The notes under the pieces: generated by a model
What the model was told of the DNA's origin: nothing
Databases searched by the model: none
Seen by the model: only the letters and a program-made list of their open reading frames with translations
Source of the DNA: JALHNI01 sp044226365
GTDB taxonomy: Bacteria > Acidobacteriota > Terriglobia > Bryobacterales > Bryobacteraceae
Assembly: GCA_044226365.1 (NCBI GenBank)
Contig: JBGAHE010000009.1
Location: 1 to 64,000 of the forward strand
DNA length: 64,000 nucleotides
Direction of reading: 5' to 3'
Translations under genes and position numbers: made by a program
Part shown: piece after piece, positions 55,198 through 64,000 of the stretch
How the letters are laid out: each line of letters begins with the position of its first letter
Numbering within the stretch: position 1 is the stretch's first letter

Positions 55198-56394
55198 ATG
55201 GACTTCTTTCTCGTTAGTCTGATCAAGATCCTGGTAGTGTTCGGCGCGTTCATGACGACGCTGGCCTACCTGCAATGGGTGGAGCGCAAGGTGCTCGCCC
55301 ACATTCAATTGCGGCTGGGGCCGCAGCGCGTGGGCCCGCATGGGTTGCTGCAGCCGTTGGCCGACGTTATCAAGCTGGCTACCAAAGAAGGTGTTATTCC
55401 CGCCAACGTCAACACCTTCTTCTATATCCTCGCCCCCTTTCTCGCTGTCTTGCTGGCGCTGGTTTCGATCGCGGTGATTCCGTTTGGTCCCGAGATTGAG
55501 TTGTTCGGCATCCGTACGAACATGGAACTCACCAGCCTCAACATCAGCGTCTTGTTCATCCTCGCCATTAGCTCGGTCGGCGTCTACGGCATCGCGCTGG
55601 GCGGTTGGGCTTCGAACAATAAATACTCGCTGATGGGCGGCCTGCGCAGCTCGGCGCAGATGATCAGCTACGAACTGCCGATGGCCATCGCCCTGGCCAC
55701 TCCTTTGCTGGTCCTCAACTCCGTCGACCTTCGGCAGATCGCCGAACGTCAGGCCGGCGGCTGGTTCTGGAATTGGACCGCCTTTGCCTACCCCCCACTC
55801 CTGTTCTTCGCCTTCATCGTCTTTCTGATTGCGGCTTTCGCCGAAACCAATCGCGTCCCCTTCGACTTGCCCGAAGCCGAAAACGAACTCGTCGCCGGCT
55901 TCCATACCGAGTATTCGAGCCTCGCCTTCGCCGGCTTCTTCATGGCCGAATACGCCAACATGGTCACCATTACCTGCGTGGCCACGACGATCTTCCTCGG
56001 CAGTTGGCACCCGCCTTTCCCCGCGCCTTACTCCAACTTTGTGCCGACCGCCTTGTTCTGGTTCTTCGGTGCCGTCCTGCTCTTCCACGGCCTCACGCAA
56101 CCCGCGCGCCGTTGGGATCGCTTCACCTTCCCGGCTTTCGGCGTCGTCTCGCTCGGCTTGGGCGCCCTCTTTTTGATCGCGGCCACGCTGCTGCCGGTCA
56201 TCGGACAGATCCTCTTTCCCGTGTTCTGGTTCGCCGCGAAGGTCGGCTTCCTGCTGTTCCTCTTTATCTGGGTGCGCGGTACACTGCCTCGCTTCCGCTA
56301 TGACCAACTGATGCGCTTTGCCTGGACGTTCCTGTTCCCGGTCGCCCTCGGTTGCATGTTGCTCACCGGGCTGGGAGTGGCCTTATTCGGATGA
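55198..56394 (+). CDS. nuoH: NADH-quinone oxidoreductase subunit H
   Basis: A 398-residue membrane subunit with about eight helices that forms the entry to the quinone channel. Signatures: WVERKVLAHIQLRLGPQRVGPHGLLQPLAD and AETNRVPFDLPEAENELVAG. nuoI normally follows; here nuoJ begins inside the nuoH stop (ATGA). Confidence 0.97.
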   Translation: MDFFLVSLIKILVVFGAFMTTLAYLQWVERKVLAHIQLRLGPQRVGPHGLLQPLADVIKLATKEGVIPANVNTFFYILAPFLAVLLALVSIAVIPFGPEIELFGIRTNMELTSLNISVLFILAISSVGVYGIALGGWASNNKYSLMGGLRSSAQMISYELPMAIALATPLLVLNSVDLRQIAERQAGGWFWNWTAFAYPPLLFFAFIVFLIAAFAETNRVPFDLPEAENELVAGFHTEYSSLAFAGFFMAEYANMVTITCVATTIFLGSWHPPFPAPYSNFVPTALFWFFGAVLLFHGLTQPARRWDRFTFPAFGVVSLGLGALFLIAATLLPVIGQILFPVFWFAAKVGFLLFLFIWVRGTLPRFRYDQLMRFAWTFLFPVALGCMLLTGLGVALFG

Positions 56395-56909
56395 TCCCCC
56401 TTCCCAATCTCGAAGTCTTCGCCTTTCTGGTCCTGGCGGCTTTCGCCGTCCTCTGCGGACTCAGTGTGATTCTCCAGAAGCACGCCGTCGCCAGCGCCCT
56501 CTCGCTGGTCGGCGTGATGGGCGCCCTCGCCGTTCTCTATCTGATGCTGGGGGCCGAGTTCCTGGCTGCCGTGCAGATGATCGTCTACGCCGGCGCCATC
56601 ATGGTGCTGTTCGTCTTCGTCATCATGCTGTTGAACGCGGGTTCCGAACAGCGGGGCAAGGTGCGCTACTTCCCGTATCTGGTCGGCATCCCTTCGCTGC
56701 TCGCCTTTCTCTACGTCGTCACCTGCTTCATCCTGAATCAGTTGCCCAACACCTCGGCGGTGAAGTTCGGCGCCTTTACGCAAGGCGGCCCAGCCCCGGT
56801 CGGCCGGCTGCTCTTCACCCAATACTTACTACCGTTCGAAGTCACTTCACTGCTGGTGCTGATTGCCATCATCGGCGCCATGGTGCTGGCGAAGAAGGAG
56901 ATCGACTAG
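56391..56909 (+). CDS. nuoJ: NADH-quinone oxidoreductase subunit J
   Basis: A 172-residue membrane subunit with five helices. The conserved third helix is AAVQMIVYAGAIMVLFVFVIMLLN. ATG 56391 overlaps the nuoH stop; the longer reading upstream lies within nuoH. Confidence 0.95.
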   Translation: MIPLPNLEVFAFLVLAAFAVLCGLSVILQKHAVASALSLVGVMGALAVLYLMLGAEFLAAVQMIVYAGAIMVLFVFVIMLLNAGSEQRGKVRYFPYLVGIPSLLAFLYVVTCFILNQLPNTSAVKFGAFTQGGPAPVGRLLFTQYLLPFEVTSLLVLIAIIGAMVLAKKEID

Positions 56910-56910
56910 C

Positions 56911-57228
56911 ATGACGCTCCCCAATGTAGTGCCGGTCAGTTGGTACCTGGTGCTGAGCGCCATTCTGTTCTCCATGGGCGTCGCCGGCTTCCTCATCCGC
57001 CGCAACATCATCACCGTGTTCATGTGCATCGAACTGATGCTGAACGCTGTGAATCTCAGCTTTGTGGCTTTCTCTTACGAACTCAAGAAGATCGACGGTC
57101 AATTGTTCACCTTCTTTGTGATGGTGGTGGCGGCGGCGGAAGCGGCCGTCGGCCTGGCGATCATCCTCACGGTGTTCCGGCACCGCATGTCGCTCGAAAT
57201 TGATGACGTTTCGGGTCTGAAGAACTAA
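56911..57228 (+). CDS. nuoK: NADH-quinone oxidoreductase subunit K
   Basis: A 105-residue, three-helix subunit. The buried acidic residues are in MCIELMLNAVNLSFVAF (Glu of helix 2) and VVAAAEAAVGLAIIL (Glu of helix 3), both part of the proton path. It starts one base after the nuoJ stop. Confidence 0.96.
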   Translation: MTLPNVVPVSWYLVLSAILFSMGVAGFLIRRNIITVFMCIELMLNAVNLSFVAFSYELKKIDGQLFTFFVMVVAAAEAAVGLAIILTVFRHRMSLEIDDVSGLKN

Positions 57229-57231
57229 ACG

Positions 57232-59091
57232 ATGACTGAAACTCAAAGCCTTTGGCTGATCCCGATCCTGCCGCTGATCGGCGCCGCCCTCAACGGGTTG
57301 CTGGGGCGCCGCCTGCCGAAAGCGGCCGTAAGTGCGATCGCCATCCTCACTGTCCTGGGTTCCTTCGCCTGGGTGATGAAGACCATCACCAATCTTGGCG
57401 ACCTCAGCACGCCTTACTCGGAGCACTATTACACCTGGATCCAGAGCGGCGTGCTCGACATCGGCGTCGACTTCATGGTGGACCGCCTCACGCGTGTCAT
57501 GCTCCTCATCGTCACCGGTGTCGGCCTGCTCATTCACATCTACGCCACCGGCTACATGGACCATGAAGAGGGCTTCGCGCGCTTCTTCAGTTATCTCAAT
57601 CTCTTCATGTTCTTCATGCTGACCCTGGTGTTGGCGAAGAACTTCCTGCTTGTCTTTGTCGGTTGGGAAGGCGTGGGTCTCGCGAGCTACTTACTCATCG
57701 GCTTCTACCTGAAAGAGAAGTTCGCCGGTGACGCCGGCAAGAAGGCCTTCATCGTCAACCGCATCGGCGACTTCGGCTTCGCCCTCGCCATGTTCCTCAT
57801 GGTGAACACCTTCGGCTCACTGGACTTTGCCAAGGTCTTTGACGCGGCCGCCAAACTGCCGGTCGAAGCTCACGCCGGCATTCTCACCGCCATCGCGCTC
57901 CTGCTCTTCGTCGGCGCCTGCGGCAAATCCGCTCAGGTTCCGCTCTATGTCTGGCTGCCGGACGCCATGGCCGGCCCCACTCCTGTTTCCGCCCTCATCC
58001 ACGCCGCCACCATGGTCACCGCCGGCGTGTACATGGTGGCCCGCGCCAGCGTCATCTTTGATCGTGCTCCGATCGCGCTCGACGTCGTCAGCTACATCGG
58101 TTTGATCACGGCTGTCGTCGCCGCCACCATCGGCGTCACCCAATACGACATCAAGAAGGTCTTCGCTTACTCCACGGTTTCGCAGCTCGGCTACATGTTC
58201 ATGGCTTGTGGAGCGAAGGCTTACAGCTCCGGTATCTTCCATGTCGCCACGCACGCCTTCTTCAAGGCGCTCCTGTTCCTCGGCGCCGGCAGCGTGATTC
58301 ACGCGCTCCACGGCGAACAGGACATGCGGCAGATGGGCGGCTTACGCTCCAAGATTCCTCAGACTTTCTGGACCCTCTGCTTTGCCTGGCTTGCGATCTC
58401 CGGCGTACCGGGCTTCTCGGGCGCGCTCAGTAAGGACGAAATTCTAATCGCCGTTCACGGCAAGTCCGAATGGATGTTCTGGGTGGGCGTCGTCACGGCT
58501 GGCATCACCGCCTTCTACGTCTCGCGCGCCATGTTCATGACGTTCTTCGGCGAGTATCGCGGCAAGGCGCATCCGCACGAGTCGCCCTTCGTGATGACCG
58601 GTCCGCTGTGGATGCTCGCCCTCTTGAGCGCCGGCGGCGGTTATCTCGTCCGCGACATGGTCCACTCCATCGGACCCGAGATGGAACACGCGGGCGACCA
58701 TGGCTCGCTTGAGTTCGTTATTGTCGCGGCCGGCTTGATCGGCATCGCGTTGGCCGCATTCTTCTACCTGATGAATCGCGGACTCTCCCAGTCCGTCGCG
58801 AAGGCGCTCGGCCCGGTCTATCGCTTGGTCTACGACAAATACCGCGTGGACGAGCTTTACGATGCGGCGTTGGTCCGGCCGATCCAGACCGGATCGACCT
58901 GGGTGCTCTGGAAGGGCTTCGATAACTTGCTCATTGATGGTGTGGTGAACGGTGTTGGCCGCACGGCCGCGGCGATCGGCGGCATTCTGCGCTTGGCGCA
59001 GGGCGGCCAGATCGCCTCCTACGCCACCTGGATCATCCTCGGCGCGGCCGCCGCGCTGATTGGCTTCCAGCTGTCTGGAGGTGGCCGGTGA
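57232..59091 (+). CDS. nuoL: NADH-quinone oxidoreductase subunit L
   Basis: A 619-residue antiporter-like subunit with about 16 helices and the lateral helix HL at the C-terminus. Motifs are FVGWEGVGLASYLLIGFYL (Glu), LPDAMAGPTPVSALIHAATMVTAGVYM and the lysine segment KKVFAYSTVSQLGYM. GTGA at its end overlaps nuoM. Confidence 0.97.
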   Translation: MTETQSLWLIPILPLIGAALNGLLGRRLPKAAVSAIAILTVLGSFAWVMKTITNLGDLSTPYSEHYYTWIQSGVLDIGVDFMVDRLTRVMLLIVTGVGLLIHIYATGYMDHEEGFARFFSYLNLFMFFMLTLVLAKNFLLVFVGWEGVGLASYLLIGFYLKEKFAGDAGKKAFIVNRIGDFGFALAMFLMVNTFGSLDFAKVFDAAAKLPVEAHAGILTAIALLLFVGACGKSAQVPLYVWLPDAMAGPTPVSALIHAATMVTAGVYMVARASVIFDRAPIALDVVSYIGLITAVVAATIGVTQYDIKKVFAYSTVSQLGYMFMACGAKAYSSGIFHVATHAFFKALLFLGAGSVIHALHGEQDMRQMGGLRSKIPQTFWTLCFAWLAISGVPGFSGALSKDEILIAVHGKSEWMFWVGVVTAGITAFYVSRAMFMTFFGEYRGKAHPHESPFVMTGPLWMLALLSAGGGYLVRDMVHSIGPEMEHAGDHGSLEFVIVAAGLIGIALAAFFYLMNRGLSQSVAKALGPVYRLVYDKYRVDELYDAALVRPIQTGSTWVLWKGFDNLLIDGVVNGVGRTAAAIGGILRLAQGGQIASYATWIILGAAAALIGFQLSGGGR

Positions 59092-60572
59092 ATCCGTTGA
59101 ATCTGGTTCTGCTCACTCCGCTGGTCGGCTTTCTGGTCTGCCTGCTCGCTCCCAAAGAGAATCAGGGTGCCGCGCGCACGATCGCGCTTGGCGCCGCCGT
59201 CCTGACGCTCGTGCTTTCGCTCGGCTTGGTCGGCATGGTGTCGGCGATGCCCGCTGGCTTCCAGCACCACAGCGACGTCGTCTGGATCTCCACGCCGAAC
59301 ATCCACTTCCACATCGGGGTCGATGGCTTCAGTCTGTGGATGGTCCTGCTCACCGCGCTGCTCACCCCGCTGGCCGTCCTCGCCTCGTGGAATGCGGAAA
59401 AGGATCGCGCCAATCTCTACTACGCGTTTCTGCTGCTGCTGGAGTTCGGCATGTTGGGCGTCTTCGTCTCGCTCGACCTGTTCCTCTATTACGTCTTCTG
59501 GGAAATCTCCATCGTCCCCGTGCTGTTCCTGATCGGCATGTGGGGCACCGAGAAGCGCTCTGCGGCCGCGGTTAAGTTCTTCGTCTACACAATGACCGGC
59601 AGCGTGCTCATGCTCGCCGGCATCATCTACCTCTACTCGAAGACCAGCACCTTTGACTTCACTCGTCTGGCCCTACTCACCAAGAGCTTGCCGCCCGAAG
59701 CGCGCTGGCTGATGTTCCTCGCCTTTGGTTTCGCCTTTGCCATCAAGACGCCGCTGTTCCCGTTCCATACCTGGCTGCCCGACACTTACTCCGCGGCACC
59801 GACGCCGGTGACGGTGATGCTCGCCGGCGCGATGTCGAAGATGGGCACTTACTCGCTCCTGCGCTTCTGCATCGGCCTGTTCCCGGCCGAAGCGCAACAT
59901 GCCGCGCCTTGGGTGGCTTGGCTGGCGGTGATCAGCATCATCTACGGTGCGCTGGTGGCGATCGTCCAGCCCAGCATGAAGCGCCTGGTGGCTTATTCTT
60001 CGATCTCGCATCTCGGCTTTGTCGTCCTCGGGATCTTCTCGTTCAACCGCTGGGGCTTTGACGGCTCCGTCTATCAGATGGTGAATCACGGCATCTCCAC
60101 CGGCGCCCTCTTCCTGCTCGTGTGGTTCCTCGAAGAACGGCGCGGTTCGCTTGAGATTGCCGACTACGGTGGCGTTGCCCGAGTCGCTCCCTGGCTGTCG
60201 ACGGCCTTCATGGTCGCCGCCCTCTGCTCTATCGGGCTGCCCATGCTGGGCAACTTCGTCGGTGAGTTCCTGATCCTGCAGGGCGCGGCGAAAGCCAGCT
60301 TCCCCTGGGCGGTCTTCGCTTCCGTCGGCGTCATCATCTCGGCCGTCTACATGCTCTGGATGTATCAGCGGGTGTTCTTCGGCGAGATTGGCGAAGGAAT
60401 CGCGGCTCGCATCCCCGACCTGTCGCTTCGTGAGGTGACTTTGATTCTGCCGCTGGTGGTGTTGATGGTCTGGTTCGGCGTATGTACGTCGGGTTTGCTG
60501 GAGCCGATTTCCGCGGCCAACGGAGCTCTGCTCACCTTGATTGAAGGTCCGGCTCGGGTGGCGGTGCGGTAA
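59088..60572 (+). CDS. nuoM: NADH-quinone oxidoreductase subunit M
   Basis: A 494-residue antiporter-like subunit. Motifs: YYVFWEISIVPVLFLIG (Glu), KTPLFPFHTWLPDTYSAAPT and KRLVAYSSISHLGFVVLG. The GTG start at 59088 overlaps the nuoL stop; its own stop overlaps nuoN (TAATG). Confidence 0.97.
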   Translation: MNPLNLVLLTPLVGFLVCLLAPKENQGAARTIALGAAVLTLVLSLGLVGMVSAMPAGFQHHSDVVWISTPNIHFHIGVDGFSLWMVLLTALLTPLAVLASWNAEKDRANLYYAFLLLLEFGMLGVFVSLDLFLYYVFWEISIVPVLFLIGMWGTEKRSAAAVKFFVYTMTGSVLMLAGIIYLYSKTSTFDFTRLALLTKSLPPEARWLMFLAFGFAFAIKTPLFPFHTWLPDTYSAAPTPVTVMLAGAMSKMGTYSLLRFCIGLFPAEAQHAAPWVAWLAVISIIYGALVAIVQPSMKRLVAYSSISHLGFVVLGIFSFNRWGFDGSVYQMVNHGISTGALFLLVWFLEERRGSLEIADYGGVARVAPWLSTAFMVAALCSIGLPMLGNFVGEFLILQGAAKASFPWAVFASVGVIISAVYMLWMYQRVFFGEIGEGIAARIPDLSLREVTLILPLVVLMVWFGVCTSGLLEPISAANGALLTLIEGPARVAVR

Positions 60573-62032
60573 TGAACATGCTCTTTCCCACCTCCGCTGA
60601 CTTCTTCCGGACCGCGCCCGAGATCCTGCTCACCCTCTTCGCGACTCTGCTGATGGTGCTCGAGCCGCTCACTGGCGATGGCGAAGGTGAAAAGCCCTCG
60701 CTCCGCTGGCTCGCCATCATTGGCCTCGCCCTCTCGCTGGGCGGCGCGCTGATGGCCTATGGCGATCCCGGCACGGCCTTCAACGGCATGCTCGTGATCG
60801 ACGGCTTTGGAACCTTCTTCTCCGTACTGGTGATCGGCACCGGCTTGCTCACCGTCTTCTGCGCTCAGGACTATCTGGTGCGCGAGCGCGTCGAGAACGG
60901 CGAATTCTACGCCTTGCTCCTGTTCTCCATCGCCGGCCAGTGCATCATGGCTACGGCCAACGAACTGATCATCCTCTTCATCGGCCTCGAGATCTCCTCC
61001 ATCTCGTCCTACATCCTTGCCGGCTTCCTCCGTGATGACCGCCGTTCGAACGAAAGCGCCCTCAAGTACTTCCTGCTCGGTTCGTTCGCCACCGCGTTCC
61101 TGCTCTACGGCGTCGCCTGGATCTACGGCCTCACCGGCTCCACCAACTTGCAAGTGATCGAGAAAGCCGTTGCCGGCGGCTCGATTCACCTCAACCTGCT
61201 GACGCTGGCCGCGTCGCTCATGTTCATCGGCTTCGCCTTCAAGGTCTCGGCCGCCCCCTTCCAGGTCTGGGCGACGGACGTCTATCAGGGCGCTCCCTCA
61301 CCCGTCAGCGCCTTCCTTTCCGCGGGTCCCAAGGCCGCCGCCTTCGCGATCTTCCTTCGCGTCTTCCTCACTGCCTTCGGCTCCGTCGCGGACCGTTGGC
61401 AGCCTGTCCTGTGGACCTCGGCTCTGCTCACCATGATCGTCGGCAACCTGGCCGCGCTGCGCCAGAACAACATCAAGCGTCTGCTCGCTTACTCGTCCAT
61501 CGCCCATGCCGGCTACGTCATGGTGGCGGTCACCTCGCATTCGTCGGTCGGCACCGCGGCGGCGATGTTCTATCTCGCTTCTTACGCCTTCGTGAACGTC
61601 GGCGCCTTCGCCGTCGTCAGTTACGTCGCGTCCCGAGGCGAAAAGAATGTCGGCGTCGAAGACTTTGCCGGCTTGGCGGCGCGCCAGCCCATGGCCGCGC
61701 TGGTGATGACGATCTTCTTCACCTCGCTGATCGGAGTGCCGCTCACCGCCGGCTTCTTCGGTAAGTTCTACATCTTCAAAGCTGCACTCGATGCCGGCAT
61801 GGTCTGGCTGACCGTCCTCGGCTTGTTGAATAGCGCCGTCGCCGCTTACTACTATCTGCGCGTCATTGTTGTGATGTACACCCAGGAACCGTCCAGTTCG
61901 GTGGAAGCGCTCGAACCTGCCGGCTCCGGCCTGCAGATCGGCTGGGCCGCCGCGGCCGTCGCCACCCTGGTGCTGGGCATCTTCCCGTCTGCCTTGCTCG
62001 AGTTCGCCAGCCGCGCGGCCAATCTCCGCTAA
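60572..62032 (+). CDS. nuoN: NADH-quinone oxidoreductase subunit N
   Basis: A 486-residue antiporter-like subunit, the last gene of the operon. Motifs: FIGLEISSISSYILAGF, KVSAAPFQVWATDVYQGAPSP and KRLLAYSSIAHAGYVMV. No clear hairpin terminator follows in the 54 bases before the next gene. Confidence 0.96.
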   Translation: MNMLFPTSADFFRTAPEILLTLFATLLMVLEPLTGDGEGEKPSLRWLAIIGLALSLGGALMAYGDPGTAFNGMLVIDGFGTFFSVLVIGTGLLTVFCAQDYLVRERVENGEFYALLLFSIAGQCIMATANELIILFIGLEISSISSYILAGFLRDDRRSNESALKYFLLGSFATAFLLYGVAWIYGLTGSTNLQVIEKAVAGGSIHLNLLTLAASLMFIGFAFKVSAAPFQVWATDVYQGAPSPVSAFLSAGPKAAAFAIFLRVFLTAFGSVADRWQPVLWTSALLTMIVGNLAALRQNNIKRLLAYSSIAHAGYVMVAVTSHSSVGTAAAMFYLASYAFVNVGAFAVVSYVASRGEKNVGVEDFAGLAARQPMAALVMTIFFTSLIGVPLTAGFFGKFYIFKAALDAGMVWLTVLGLLNSAVAAYYYLRVIVVMYTQEPSSSVEALEPAGSGLQIGWAAAAVATLVLGIFPSALLEFASRAANLR

Positions 62033-62070
62033 GTTTCTTGATTTTGCCGGTTCCCCCGGGGCCTGCATTA

Positions 62071-62076
62071 TATAAT
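62071..62076 (+). promoter_or_regulatory. Perfect -10 box TATAAT before the hydroxyacid dehydrogenase gene
   Basis: TATAAT ends ten bases before the ATG at 62087, so the leader is about four bases. No -35 with standard spacing is obvious; TTGCCG at 62044-62049 is 21 bases upstream. Confidence 0.5.
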
Positions 62077-62086
62077 CCGAGAGACC

Positions 62087-63130
62087 ATGGACTCAGCTTT
62101 TCGTGTCGGCGTCACGCCCGATTTCTATGTAGATTTGAAGGGCAAGTTTGAGGCCAACATGGAGAGTAAGTTGGCCGGCCGCGCCGGGCTCACTGTCCAG
62201 GCCATGCCGCCCCAAGCCGATAACTTCGTCGCCGCAGCCTCGCTCAACGATTACGACGCCGTTCTGGCGCTCGCCATTCGCTTCACCAGGGAAAGCGTCA
62301 CGGGTGTCGAACGCACCGCCGTGATCTCGCGTTGGGGTGTGGGCTACGACATGATCGACGTCGACGCGCTTACCGCCAACGACATCGCTCTGGCGATCAC
62401 GCCCGGCGCTGTGCGCCGCCCGGTGGCCGATGCCATCCTCGGCCTCATCTTCGCGCTTAGCGTCAATATCGTCGGGCAGGATCGTCTGGTCCGGGCGGGG
62501 AAGTGGCGCGGCCAACTCACCCGCCTCGGCCGCACGCCTCGCGGACGCGTCCTCGGCTCGGTCGGCTGCGGCAACATCGCGCAAGAACTCTTCCGCATCA
62601 GCCAGTCGGTGGGCTTCAGCCGCATGATCGCTCACGACCCGTTCGTGTCTCCTGACCTCGCCGCTTCCCTCGGCGTCGAACTCGTCCCCCTCGACGAAGT
62701 CTTCCGCCAAAGCGACTACGTCTGCATCAATACGCCTCTTGCCGCCGCCACCCGCGGCCTTGTTGACGAACGCCTGCTGCGGCTCATGAAGCCCACGGCG
62801 TTCTTCGTCAACACCGCTCGCGGTCCCATCGTGCAGCAGGCCGCCCTGATCAAGGCCCTCACCGAAGGCTGGATCGCCGGCGCCGGGCTCGATGTCTTTG
62901 AAGAAGAGCCCCTGCCCGCCGATGACCCGCTCCGCCAGTTGGACAACGTCATCCTGGCGCCGCATGGCCTGGCCTGGACGGAAGAACTCGCTCGCGACAA
63001 CAGTCTCGAGGCCTGCGAAAACATCTTGACGATTGCGCGCGGCGAAACGCCCGCTGCCATCGTGAATCGGGAAGTACTACAGCGCCCCGGCTTTCAGAAA
63101 AAGCTGGAACGTTATCGGAGGAATGGATGA
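62087..63130 (+). CDS. D-isomer-specific 2-hydroxyacid dehydrogenase
   Basis: A 347-residue cytoplasmic NAD(P)-dependent dehydrogenase. The Rossmann motif reads GSVGCGNIAQELF (GxGxxA in place of the usual third glycine). The catalytic Arg is in FFVNTARGPIVQQ, the Glu in DVFEEEPLPADDP and the His in VILAPHGLAW. It may reduce a 2-keto acid such as a glyoxylate/hydroxypyruvate-type product. The HpcH/HpaI aldolase gene starts in an ATGA overlap, so the two enzymes likely act in one pathway, with the aldolase product as the dehydrogenase substrate or the reverse. Confidence 0.88.
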   Translation: MDSAFRVGVTPDFYVDLKGKFEANMESKLAGRAGLTVQAMPPQADNFVAAASLNDYDAVLALAIRFTRESVTGVERTAVISRWGVGYDMIDVDALTANDIALAITPGAVRRPVADAILGLIFALSVNIVGQDRLVRAGKWRGQLTRLGRTPRGRVLGSVGCGNIAQELFRISQSVGFSRMIAHDPFVSPDLAASLGVELVPLDEVFRQSDYVCINTPLAAATRGLVDERLLRLMKPTAFFVNTARGPIVQQAALIKALTEGWIAGAGLDVFEEEPLPADDPLRQLDNVILAPHGLAWTEELARDNSLEACENILTIARGETPAAIVNREVLQRPGFQKKLERYRRNG

Positions 63131-63897
63131 AGGCGAATCGATTCCGGGAGGCGCTGGCCGCGGGCCGGATGCCGATCGGGCATATGGTGTGGGAGTTCGG
63201 CACGCGCGGGATGGCCAAGATCCTCGAGTCCGCGGACCTGGACTTCGTCATCTACGACATGGAGCACTCGGGCTTCGGCGTGGAGCGGGTCTTCGACCTG
63301 ATTGCCTACGCCAAGGCCGCGCCCTTTGCGCCTTTCGTCCGCGTGCCCCAGAACCAGTACCACTTCCTGGCGCGCGTCATGGATGCCGGTGCGCTGGGCG
63401 TCATGGTGGCCAACGTCGAGAACGCCGCGCAGGCCAAGCAGATTGTCGACGCGGTCAAGTACGCGCCGCTCGGCAATCGCGGTGTCGGCATCGGCACTGC
63501 GCACACGGACTTTCTCGCGCTGCCGGCCGTCGAGTACTTCCGCGAGAGCAACGAAAGCTCCGTCATCATCTGCCAGATCGAGTCGCCCGAAGGCGTGAAG
63601 AATGCCGAAGCGATCGCCGCCACCCCCGGCGTCGACCTGCTCTGGGTCGGCCATTTCGACCTGTCCCAGACCATGGGCATCCCCGCCCAGTTCCAACACC
63701 CCGACTTCCTCAACGCGCTCAAAACCGTCGTCGCCGCCGGCCGCAAGCATGGCAAACGCCTCGGCATTCAGCCCGGAAGCATGGACCTCTGCGATCAGTG
63801 GATGGGCCTCGGCTTCGACGTCATCTCCTGGTCGGCGGACTCCTTCGTCTACCGCCAAGCCCTCGCCGAGGCCATCGCCGCACTGCGCGCCAAGTAA
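63127..63897 (+). CDS. HpcH/HpaI-family class II aldolase
   Basis: A 256-residue metal-dependent aldolase of the 2-keto-3-deoxy-sugar-acid / 4-hydroxy-2-oxoheptanedioate type. It has FVIYDMEHSGFG (base region), RVPQNQYHFLARVMDAGALGVMV, the metal ligand Glu in CQIESPEGVKNAEAI, and GVDLLWVGHFDLSQTMG with the second ligand Asp. It cleaves a 2-keto-3-deoxy acid to pyruvate and an aldehyde. It overlaps the dehydrogenase stop by four bases. The true substrate is not evident. Confidence 0.88.
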   Translation: MKANRFREALAAGRMPIGHMVWEFGTRGMAKILESADLDFVIYDMEHSGFGVERVFDLIAYAKAAPFAPFVRVPQNQYHFLARVMDAGALGVMVANVENAAQAKQIVDAVKYAPLGNRGVGIGTAHTDFLALPAVEYFRESNESSVIICQIESPEGVKNAEAIAATPGVDLLWVGHFDLSQTMGIPAQFQHPDFLNALKTVVAAGRKHGKRLGIQPGSMDLCDQWMGLGFDVISWSADSFVYRQALAEAIAALRAK

Positions 63898-63900
63898 CGG

Positions 63901-64000
63901 CTACTTGATCAAAATCGTCGGCAGAATACGGTCGCGCGTGGGCTTCAGGCGCGGCTGCTGCCGCAGATGCCGGTTTACGTCTTCCAGCGACGCAAACAGG
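63901..64000 (-). CDS. 3' end of an unidentified gene (runs off the right edge)
   Basis: The minus strand ends a reading frame with LEDVNRHLRQQPRLK and RDRILPTILIK before a TAG at 63903-63901, three bases after the aldolase stop, in convergent orientation. Only 32 residues are visible; no family can be named. Confidence 0.45.
   Translation of the reverse strand, partial: LFASLEDVNRHLRQQPRLKPTRDRILPTILIK

Overview
The window reads as chromosomal DNA of an Acidobacteriota bacterium, most likely of the Solibacteres/Bryobacterales group. The grounds are high GC, two very large Oar-type TonB-dependent receptors with an N-terminal carboxypeptidase-regulatory domain, several periplasmic PQQ and c-type cytochrome proteins, a PEP-CTERM protein, and gene families common in soil acidobacteria. 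Placement is inferred from gene content; no rRNA or tRNA gene was seen. Coding density is very high, and most neighbours overlap by 1-4 bases or abut.

Region by region. (1) 1-4389, minus: an operon with two PQQ-type beta-propeller dehydrogenases flanking a dihaem cytochrome c and an unknown membrane-anchored exported protein. (2) 4462-8248, plus: a small haem-c/helix-hairpin-helix fusion, a DinB-fold protein and a two-half M16 protease. (3) 8245-17897: two divergent gene sets around one control region. On the minus strand are a GntR regulator, an N-acetylneuraminate-lyase-like aldolase, an MFS carrier, an SGNH esterase and a small secreted protein. On the plus strand are two sialidase-fold proteins flanking a TonB receptor. 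Together they look like an uptake and breakdown module for a sialic-acid-like or other acidic sugar. (4) 17887-22248, minus: carAB. (5) 22334-24761, plus: metX, metW and a third methyltransferase. (6) 24940-30068: a PEP-CTERM protein with a possible Cys-Gln thioester domain, an Abhydrolase_10-type protein, cysE (with a possible leader peptide) and ahcY. (7) 30134-34648, plus: an ArsR-methyltransferase fusion regulator, probably of the SAM/SAH cycle, directly followed by a second TonB receptor. (8) 34732-37204, minus: an iorAB-like molybdenum hydroxylase. (9) 37496-45741: divergent di-haem peroxidases. The second is a 2242-residue secreted protein that joins a galactose-oxidase-type copper radical oxidase, a cytochrome c peroxidase, eight Ig-like repeats and two related C-terminal domains. 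(10) 45728-48983, minus: a P-type Ca2+-ATPase and an orphan thiS. (11) 49092-62032, plus: a 12-gene complex I operon in the order A-C-D-E-F-G-H-J-K-L-M-N, lacking nuoB and nuoI. (12) 62087-63897, plus: a D-2-hydroxyacid dehydrogenase coupled to an HpcH/HpaI aldolase. The window ends in the 3' end of a minus-strand gene.

Themes. Sulfur and one-carbon metabolism (metX, metW, cysE, ahcY, the ArsR-methyltransferase) is loosely grouped. Periplasmic redox proteins recur. Several first-in-operon genes have a -10-like hexamer only 6-10 bases before the start codon, which suggests leaderless or nearly leaderless mRNAs. The most striking items are the oxidase-peroxidase fusion at 39013-45741, the palindrome-controlled divergent promoters near 12.5 kb, the complex I operon without nuoB/nuoI, and the repeated operator-like motif around the ArsR-methyltransferase gene.
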